This document shows positions 56,620 through 64,000 of a DNA stretch of 64,000 nucleotides, in pieces (position 1 is the stretch's first letter; each line of letters opens with the position of its first letter). The position numbers and the translations under genes were made by a program. The notes below the pieces were generated by a model. The model ran no database searches. It had not been told where the DNA came from and saw only the letters and a program-made list of their open reading frames with translations. The stretch lies in contig NC_045443.1 in the NCBI RefSeq assembly GCF_002776525.5, forward strand, positions 58,583,277 to 58,647,276, read 5' to 3'. This stretch comes from Piliocolobus tephrosceles (Eukaryota > Chordata > Mammalia > Primates > Cercopithecidae).

Positions 56620-57115
56620 AATTTATTTTTCCAAAGATGAGTTAGTTGTCTGAAAACCATTTATTGAATGCCCCATCTTTTCACCCACAGTTTGAAATGT
56701 TATCTTTATCATCTATGAAATCCTCATATATACTGGCATCTATTTCTGGGTTTCTGTTCTTTTATATTGATTGACCACGTTCTGTATTGCTACCACACTG
56801 CATTAACTTCTGTAGCTTTATACAATAATCTATCATGTAACTGAAAAACTCTATCCTTATTAAACTCATCATAATTTTCTTAGATATTATGACATGCGAA
56901 TTTTCATATAAACTCAAATATTGTTTTGCAAAATTCCAAAAACTTTCTGGCAGATATATAATTCAAATTACATTTACATTATAATTTTATTTAGATAAAA
57001 TCAATATTTTATACATTTAATAGTTATTTCTCCTCCAGATATGCATTTTATTTATTCAAGCATTCTTTCAGAACTTTAGAAAAATTTTTATTTTCTTATT
57101 ATTCCTGCACACTTT
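56620..57115 (-). mobile_element. Old L1 ORF2 fragment, antisense
   Basis: 'ccatttattgaatgcccc', 'tggcatctatttctgggtttctgttctttt', 'gctaccacactgcattaac', 'tagctttatacaataat' and 'ttttgcaaaattccaaaaac' are antisense L1 ORF2 text. It is in the opposite orientation to the L1 piece just upstream, so the two are not one simple insertion. Confidence 0.62.
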
Positions 57116-57165
57116 TTGAGGATGGGTTATGAAGCTATATAACAAGCTATCTGATTCAGCCTTAA

Positions 57166-57321
57166 TTGAACAAAACTACACTATTTAAGTCTGAGCCCCA
57201 ATAATTCAGAAAATTACTAAACACATTTCAGTGGCTATAAATAGTTAGATGGTTCTTGATCTAAAAGGCATTTCATATCCCTAAAATGTATAAATAAATG
57301 ATACTTTAGTCTAACTTCTTT
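57166..57321 (+). repeat. Unassigned dispersed repeat, copy B
   Basis: This is the partner of 55686-55845, same orientation, with many base changes and small indels over about 155 bases. It follows the antisense L1 fragment. Both copies end at 'ctaacttctttgtt', which suggests a shared natural boundary. Confidence 0.75.
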
Positions 57322-57654
57322 GTTCTTTGTTCTTATTCTTTATCTAATGTACCTCATAATAATATTTCAACATATGAGACAAAAGAACATGCAACTGAAG
57401 TCGATCAAAATATTTCTTAACTCTCTCAAGAAATTTTTAGATAAAATATAGTATATTTCTCCATGTGTATCTTGAGTTATAGTGTTACATATAAAAATAT
57501 TTTAATGTATTTGTTTATATTTGAGATAACTTCTGAGATAAATATCTATAACATAAAAATATTTAACATTAAAGAAACAAGTATGGTATGACTAATATAT
57601 ACTAGATCACAAACCAATAAATTATGTTGAATTTTCTTTCTTTTTTTTGCAGTA
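57322..57654. other. Unassigned AT-rich sequence
   Basis: No gene or repeat is seen. Confidence 0.3.
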
Positions 57655-58060
57655 TAGCAAAATTTACTCAACATTCATTTAAACATTCATTCAATAATAG
57701 TTTTGAATGCTTTGAATGTTCTAGACAATGTATTACATTTCGAGGACATAATAATAAATACTAGTAAACTATACCTACAAGTAAGCAAGCAAGTAAAACA
57801 CAGGGTGTGATCATTGCTGCTTTAGTCACAAGCCCAGGGTGCACAATGGGTTTGTTGTTTGTTCCAGTTTCTGGTAAGATGGGGAGTGTGGTGTTTCAGG
57901 GCAGGCTTCTGAGAGGAAGTGATGTCTAATAGGAGAAACAAAGGAGGGATAAAAATTGGCATGTGGAAGAGGGGCCAATAATAAAGATTCCAGGCAGATA
58001 CTTCAGTGTGAGCAAGTGTAGGGGGTTCAGACATTTAAGTCTGGAAGTGGTTTTTAAAAA
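57655..58060 (-). repeat. L2 LINE, antisense
   Basis: 'acattcattcaataatagtt', 'ttctagacaatgtattac', 'cttctgagaggaagtgatgtc', 'gattccaggcagatactt' and 'gtgagcaagtgtaggg' follow antisense L2 from its 3' end. Confidence 0.65.
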
Positions 58061-58600
58061 GTATTCCTACTGGATACATAATAATGGCAAATGTTACAAA
58101 AGTCAGAGCTCAGTATTTGGTAACAAAACACCTATCCACAGAATGAATACAGCTCTATCTACAGATTCTTAGCATACCAAAAGTCATAACTGCTATTATA
58201 TGAATCTCAAAACATCTTTAGTTTATAATTTCCTCCATTTGATCATCTTTAAACCGTTAAAGTATTTAAAGATGTCAAAACAGTATTATATTTTTACCCA
58301 ATTTTTCAAGAATTAACCTAAAAATGACTCAATGGATATGGCCCAAGTTAATAACAAAGCTAAATTTCAATAGGGAATATTTTCTTCCAGATAAAAGAAG
58401 TTGAAAAAGAATGAATACACTTATAATTTGTGAACGTACTAAAATATTTAATATGCAGACCTTGCAGAAAAGTAAAAAGCCCAGACTTCAAAAGGGTCAG
58501 AAAAGGCAAGCAAAATTGCCTTTTTGGCAGAATAAATACTAAGTAATTCATGTGGTATCAATAATATTCAATACATTTTCTCTCTCTGTAGCAAACCTTA
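58061..58600. other. Unassigned AT-rich sequence
   Basis: No gene or repeat is recognised. The frame at 58360-58551 (minus) has no domain. Confidence 0.3.
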
Positions 58601-58985
58601 TATTCTCAACATGAACTCTCTATTCTCATTATACTTTATCCTTTTTGTTTTCCCTGCTACTAGCCAAGCTCATCCTGCCTCCTTTCCTCTATTTATATAG
58701 ATTCTGTAATTGCTGTGCTGTCCCACTTATTTCAAGAGTCTCCTCAGGTTCTTCTTCAGGAGGCTTTCTGTGAGCATTCTAACCGATATCAATCTTCCCA
58801 CTCTCTGAAGTACCAGTACTATATTGTCAATACTATGCATTTTGCCATCATTCATCAAACTGTGATTGAATAGTGCCTATCTTGTGCCAGGCACTATGCT
58901 AGGTGTTGGGGAAATAATAATAAGGAAGGCATACTGCCTTCTCGCAAGTAACTCACAGTCTTCTCATGGAGTTAGATATGAAAAC
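58601..58985 (-). repeat. L2-related sequence
   Basis: Bases 58850-58970 ('tttgccatcattcatcaaac', 'ttgtgccaggcactatgctaggtgttgggg') are a clear antisense L2 end. Bases 58610-58830 ('agccaagctcatcctgcctc', 'caggaggctttctgtgagc') resemble sense L2 text instead, so two pieces may meet here. Confidence 0.55.
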
Positions 58986-58989
58986 AATT

Positions 58990-59584
58990 ACGACTGAAAG
59001 TGCACACAGAGTTCGCAGTGGTGCACAGCCTAGTGGAGCTGTGAGAAGAGGGCCACCATGCTCCAGACACCCCAGAATGGTTGATCCACTGACAGCTTGT
59101 ACTGTGTGTCTGGAAAAGCCACAGACACTCAACTCGAGCCTATGAAAGCAGCCAGGAGCAGGGCTGTAATCTGCAAAGCCACAGGGGCAGAGCTGCCCAA
59201 GACCATGGGAACCCACCTCTTGCATCAGCGTGACCTGAGTGTGACACATGGAGTCAAAGGAGATCATCTTGGAACTTTAAGATTTGACTGCCCTGCTGGA
59301 TTTCAAATTTGCATGGGGCCGATAGACCCTTTGTTTTGGTCAGTTTCTCCCATTTGGTATGGCTATATTTACTGAATACCTGTACCCTCGTATCTAGGAA
59401 GTAACTAACTTGCTTTTGATTTTACAGGCTCATAGGTGGAAGGGACTTTCCTTGTTTCAAATGAGACTGGACTGTGGACTTTTGAGTTAATGCTGAAATG
59501 AGTTAAGGCTTTGGGGAACAGTAGGAAGGCATGATTGGTTTTGAAATGTGAGGACATGAGATTTTTGAGAGGCCAGAGGCAGAA
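58990..59584 (+). mobile_element. MaLR internal region, 3' part (MST/THE1-int)
   Basis: 'gaaaagccacagacactcaac', 'agctgcccaagaccatggg', 'tgcatcagcgtgacctgag', 'cttgcttttgattttacagg' and 'ggcatgattggttttgaaatgtg' are the last 0.6 kb of the MaLR internal region, in order. It runs straight into the 3' LTR. The 5' LTR and first part are missing. The frame at 59097-59375 is a remnant. Confidence 0.9.
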
Positions 59585-59945
59585 TGATTTGGTTAACTAC
59601 GTCCCCACCAAAATCTCATCTTAAATTGTAGCTCCCATAAATCCCATGAGTTATGCAAGGGACCCGACGGAAGATCACTGAATCATGGCAGTGGTTTCTC
59701 CCACACTGTTCTTGTGATAATAAATAAGTCTCAGGAGAGCTGATGTTTTTATAAGGCGGCTCCCATTTCTCTTGGTTCTCATTTTCTCTCATTTGCCACC
59801 ATGTAAGAAGTGCCTTTCACCTTCTGCCATGATTGTGGGTCCTCCCCAGTCACTTGGAACTGGGAGTCTATCAAACCTCTTTTTCTTTATTGATTACCCA
59901 GTATCAGGTATGTCTGTATCAGCAGTGTGAAAATAGACTAATACA
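59585..59945 (+). mobile_element. THE1/MST-type 3' LTR, sense
   Basis: It begins 'tgatttggttaactacgtcccc', has 'atcttaaattgtagctccca', 'caccatgtaagaagtgcc' and 'cttctgccatgattgtggg', the poly(A) area 'caaacctctttttcttt', and ends 'gtgtgaaaatagactaatac'. It is attached to its internal region, unlike the solo LTRs elsewhere. Confidence 0.92.
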
Positions 59946-60102
59946 TCTCTGTGTTCTCTGTCTTAAGTCTCCCTCTTCCACTAATAAGAACCCAGGTGAT
60001 TACACTGATCCCACTTGGATAATCCAAGATAGTCTCCCTATTTCAAGGTCAACCTTAATATCATCTTTTCCCTTAATTCTCCTTAGCCATCTAACCTTAC
60101 AC

Positions 60103-60445
60103 AGCAGTCCCCAACCTTTCTGGCACCAGGGACTAATTTCATGGAAGACAATTTTTCCACAGACTGATGTGAGGGCAGGGGAGTATGGTTTTAGGATGAA
60201 ATGGTACCACCTCAGATCATCATGTATTCGATTCTCATAAGAAGTGAGCAACCTAGATCTCTCCCATGTGCAGTTCACAACTGGGTTCACGCTCCTATGA
60301 GAATCTAATGCTACTGCTGATCTGACAGGGGTGGTGCTCACACAGTAATGTCTGCTCACCCATCACTCTCCTCCTGCTGTGCGGCCTGGTTCCTAACAGG
60401 TCACAGCCTGGTACTGGTCCATAGCCTGGGGGTTGGGGAACCCTA
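60103..60445 (+). mobile_element. hAT-like non-autonomous DNA transposon with target duplications
   Basis: The ends are complementary: 'cagcagtccccaacc' at the start and 'ggttggggaaccct' at the end. The body has 'tggcaccagggactaatttc', 'ttccacagactgatgtgagg', 'cctcagatcatcatg', 'ctcctatgagaatctaatgc' and 'ctgctgtgcggcctggttcc'. It is flanked by accttaca (60095-60102) and acctaaca (60446-60453), an 8-bp duplication with one change, as hAT elements make. About 343 bases, no coding capacity. I know this as a MER-type element but cannot give the exact name. Confidence 0.85.
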
Positions 60446-60453
60446 ACCTAACA

Positions 60454-61019
60454 CGTTGACAGGTTCTAGAGATTAGATCATGGATATCTTTGGGGGACTA
60501 TTATTCCACCACAGTACTAATAATGGAAGACTGTTAACTACCATTATTCTACCATGGTGCTAATAAAATGTCTGACCTCTCTGATCAGACAAGAAAAAGT
60601 CAGCTTTTGGGAATCTGCAGAGACTGAAAACAAGATTTAACACCTTCTCTGCCTTCAGAAAATGCGGCACCCTGAATGATATGGTGAGGACTGTAAACCT
60701 TTCCTTTCCCCTGGGCTGGGAATTGTACCCTTCCCAGGAGGTACATCTGTTGAATCTGTGTTGTGTGTGATAAGGCCTGCTGGGTTGAAAGCAAAATAAC
60801 CTACTTTCAGTGCTATCTTTGGAATTTAATTAAGCAATTTTAATGATGGAGCATTGGTTAAGATTTTACTGGTATCAGATTAAAGCTGATCCTGACTAGA
60901 TATGGTTATTCAGAAAATTCAAGTATCATTTCTGTATAGTAGATAGATAGATAGAAGAATTGTTTTAGCAAATTTTATGCTGACAGCAAGTTTAAGCCTT
61001 ATTAATTATGGGCTGAGTA
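60454..61019. other. Unassigned sequence, with a short GATA repeat
   Basis: 'gattagatcatggatatctttgggg' (60471-60495) resembles old MaLR LTR edges, too briefly to call. A short (GATA)3 patch lies at about 60940-60956. The minus-strand frame at 60600-60794 has no domain. Confidence 0.35.
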
Positions 61020-61249
61020 ATTCATCTATCCATTTATTCAACATGGATTTTTGAATTCTACTGTCTGCAAAGCAATGAGCTAAAAAGTGAGGATTCAGTA
61101 GAAATAAAGACTGATGTTGACTTATCTACATAAACTTAACATATTACTAGGAAAGAGAGATGTAAAACTACTAATTAAACAATGAATTATTTAACTACAA
61201 TTGTGGTCAATGCTATAAAGAATAACAAAGTTCTATCCATCCAGTAATT
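61020..61249 (-). repeat. L2 3'-end fragment, antisense
   Basis: 'catctatccatttattcaacatgg', 'gaggattcagtagaaataaag' and 'ggtcaatgctataaagaataac' follow antisense L2. It is degenerate. Confidence 0.52.
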
Positions 61250-64000
61250 CTACAACTAACATTGATTAGTTTAGAAGGAAGAGAACTCACAAAAAGGAAA
61301 AGCAAAATGTTACCTGTTTGGTTCACCACTGCGTATGTATCATTTTGCACAGTGCATGGCATTTACTAGAAACTTATTAAATATTTAATAAATAAAATCA
61401 AATGCCATAATAAAAAACAGGGTGATTTTTTACTGAGAACCACATTATTAGAAATGTATAATCTTTGGACAGCCAAGCAGTCCTATATAAACCACATTTC
61501 TCATAGGTTCATAAAAAAGAGAATTTTTTATCTGTATTGGGCAATATATTCCATCCCGTTTTATACCAGGTCTTTGATTAGGATATCTCACTATTTTCTG
61601 AGCCCATACTGGAATGGAAGAGAAAAAAACAGGGTCTGATATATCTCAGATAGCATAGTTGATAGAGCTGGTATGCTGACATCTAGGATTTGCCTGTCCC
61701 CATTGAGATCAGATTTAAATATAGTAGCATGTCTGATAAGAGACTAACATGATACCCAAATAGGAACAAAAAGAGAACAAAGTTTGCAGGTGTTAGTAAA
61801 AAAGCAAGCACAGAAATTAGGAGTATTTTTGTTAACATTGGTCTAATTGCATTTGTCCAAACTACATTCTTTTGTCAGGATGCCTTAGAAAAGTCCTTGA
61901 ACCTACATCCTATGTTGAACTCTCAAAGACTTTCAGGAACTGGAAATATGATAGCTGACAGCACTTGTCTTCAGAAAAGGAGGGGTGGAATGAATGACAG
62001 TCATGTTTTTCTGATCTAAATCAAAAAGAAGTACATTAAAAGTAAGTATACAGAAGGGGGGACAAAATAGCTTTATTCCTCTTGTTTTCAGAAGATGTAT
62101 AATTTTCTATGTATTATGAAAATTAACCCTATAGTTTTCTCACCCTATGTATCACATTTTCTCCCAAAAGGAAACCAAGTGTAGCCTTTTCTATTCTCTT
62201 CTTACTCTTCTCTTTTTTCTTTAAATCTATCCCAGAAACATTAGGAAAGGCAAAGTAGTCTCACAATTATTTCAGTCAAAGAGAAAATAACCTTGAACTC
62301 AAACAAAGAATGTCTATCGTTTAAAGCAGAGATGAGGGAGATCTGATTAAAAGCAGAATTCCCATCACTACATCTTCGCTTGCCACAGCAAAATCAGAAG
62401 CTATTGATTCTTTTAATTAAAAAAGATCTGATATGGAAATACTACATTGAGAGCAATCCCTTATGAAAAAGTCTGTCAAGATTTCTGTTTTTTGGCTCAT
62501 ACCTCAGAGACAGACATGCTTAAATTTGCAGTTAAATATTACAGGACCGTGATGCATACCTGTCCACTGAAAAACCCCAAGGGGAAAGAGAATAAAAACA
62601 AGAGGAGAGAAATGAAAGAAAGTGTGTATATGCTTATGTGAAAAAGGGAAAAGGTGACAAGAGCCCAAAACACGGAACAATGAGGCAAAGGAACCAAATA
62701 AGAAAATAAAAAACAAGGTAAAAACTAATGAAAAAGCAATATTTAAAATCAGGGTGAATTATGCAATAAACAATCAAATCTCCAAAGGTATATAACCAAA
62801 ATATTATTGAAGTTTAGAATGAGTACAGACATGCCCCCATGTATAGATTATCTGTGCATTAGCCCTAATATGTGAATACACCTTGGTTATTTTTACTCTA
62901 TCCCTCTCTAATGTCATTCTACAAAGTTAATATTAAAGCTGGGCCTCAGCTAAAAGAAAGAATGGAAGATAATGTAGTTACAATATTTTTTTTACTAATA
63001 ACTGGTAATAATGCCAGTTATTTCCTATTAATACAAAGGAAATATCAGCTTTATGACAATATCCGTATAGACATCAATTAATGACTTTTATAGTCATTTT
63101 CTCATATATTATTCATGCATATGGAAACAAAGTAAGACAAGGGTATAGGAATTGGAAGAATAGAGAAAGGAGAAGAGAGGTAAAGAAAATGAGAAAGAAA
63201 GAATAAAAGTCCCTTCACAAATGAACCAGGTCATTTAATTTTCATAAGTTATTTCAATTTTAAATTTTAAATAGTTTAAGTATTTTGAAAAACTTATGCC
63301 TTTTCTGTTTATTAAATGGCAAACTGGTTTAACATTCATAGGTCTGGGACTATGATGCTGATATCTAAAGGAAAATTGATCCTCTCACGTTTATAAAACC
63401 GTCCTAAATATGTATTTTCTCTGTGTATTATTAATAATGAATTTATCTCCACCTGAGACACACTCTTTTATATTGCACACAGGATAGCGCTTAAATGTAA
63501 AATGCAGCATAAAAGGAGTAAAACTACTACAACAAGATACACAATTCTCAATGAAAAATAAGGAAGGTATAAAATGAACACATCTAAAAGAAATTATGAA
63601 AATAGAAAGGAAATAAACAAGGAAGCACGAACTGTGCAATAGGAAAAGATGTCAATAAAACAAAATGTGGGTAGATTTGGCAGTACTACTTCAAAGTTCT
63701 TCCAGACATCACATCTGGTTACCCCCGAGTGTTTCCATTGAATACGCAGGTTTCTACAAACCTTTGTCGACCATTCCTCTCCTTGAAGTACCACAGCTAA
63801 TTAATTACCTACCCAGGTAAGCTATCATATTTCAAAGGCATTTTCTCTGATATATTTGTGGCACCTCAAAGCTCAAAAAGATTCAATCAATTCAAGGTTT
63901 TTTTTTAATATTTCTTTGATAAAATAATCTGGGGTTGATATCCCATCAAGATGGTAAAGAGGAAAACTGTTGCCATGTATTACTATAAAGATATATATAT
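61250..64000. other. Unassigned AT-rich sequence to the window end
   Basis: About 2.75 kb with no recognised repeat or gene. A GA-rich patch lies at 63160-63210. The stretch 63650-63815 is less AT-rich and carries three CpGs. Overlapping opposite-strand frames (62447-62641 with 62504-62716, 63391-63639 with 63594-63794) carry no domain. The window ends in a short (TA)n run. Confidence 0.3.

Noticed and set aside
59833..60240. 135-codon frame (plus) and an overlapping 119-codon frame (minus, 60000-60359)
   Set aside because: They join an LTR 3' end, unique DNA and a DNA transposon; the frames run on both strands across repeat borders, so they are chance.
1..64000. CRISPR array, operon or bacterial-type system
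   Set aside because: No evenly spaced repeats with unique spacers, no gene clusters and no ribosome-binding sites; Alu, THE1 and MIR content excludes a prokaryote.

Overview
This window looks like a gene-poor, AT-rich stretch of a primate nuclear genome, most likely human or another ape. Full-length dimeric Alu elements with poly(A) tails and target-site duplications (TSDs) are primate-specific. A two-LTR THE1-class MaLR provirus points to simian primates. Older mammal-wide repeats (MIR, L2, MER20, MER5A, MLT1, HAL1/L1M) lie underneath. I find no protein-coding gene, no convincing exon, and no tRNA, rRNA, snRNA or CRISPR array. The open frames are short and mostly lie in repeats or low-complexity DNA. 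Family names come from remembered consensus sequences, not a database search, so subfamily names are provisional.

Layout. 0-9 kb: L2-like sequence, an MST LTR, a nearly complete THE1-class provirus (1589-3373), a free left Alu monomer, an Alu whose tail has become a (GGAA)n microsatellite, a long antisense L2, a truncated Alu and a MER20. 9-21 kb: AT-rich DNA with a HAL1/L1 ORF1 remnant, an MST LTR, two MIRs, an L1M 3' end, and an Alu with an odd pyrimidine-rich tail. 21-33 kb: L2 copies, an MLT1A LTR split by an Alu, L1 and L1M 5' UTR pieces, a MIR split by an ERVL-type LTR, an L1 split by another MLT1A, MER5A and an antisense Alu. 33-44 kb: an unclassified G-rich block with a G-quadruplex motif, an MST LTR followed by about 3.4 kb of decayed ERVL-type internal sequence, then CT- and GA-rich tracts and an ERV1-like LTR. 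44-51 kb: a CpG-bearing apparently unique segment, long antisense L2s, MIR, Alus and an ERV1-like LTR carrying a nested Alu. 51-64 kb: a mostly unassigned AT-rich stretch, L1 fragments in opposite orientations accompanied by two copies of an unassigned repeat, an incomplete MaLR with its 3' LTR, and a DNA transposon with near-perfect 8-bp target duplications.

No genes act together here; the content is a layered record of transposition. Nested insertions give a relative order: MIR, L2 and L1M first, then MLT1, ERVL and ERV1 LTRs, then Alus. The best leads are the (GGAA)19 tract, the pair of unassigned repeats at 55.7 and 57.2 kb, an exact 26-bp repeat at 51.4 and 54.3 kb, the Alu with a pyrimidine tail, and the G-rich iterated block at 34.3-34.6 kb. 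I see no evidence of a novel multi-gene system.
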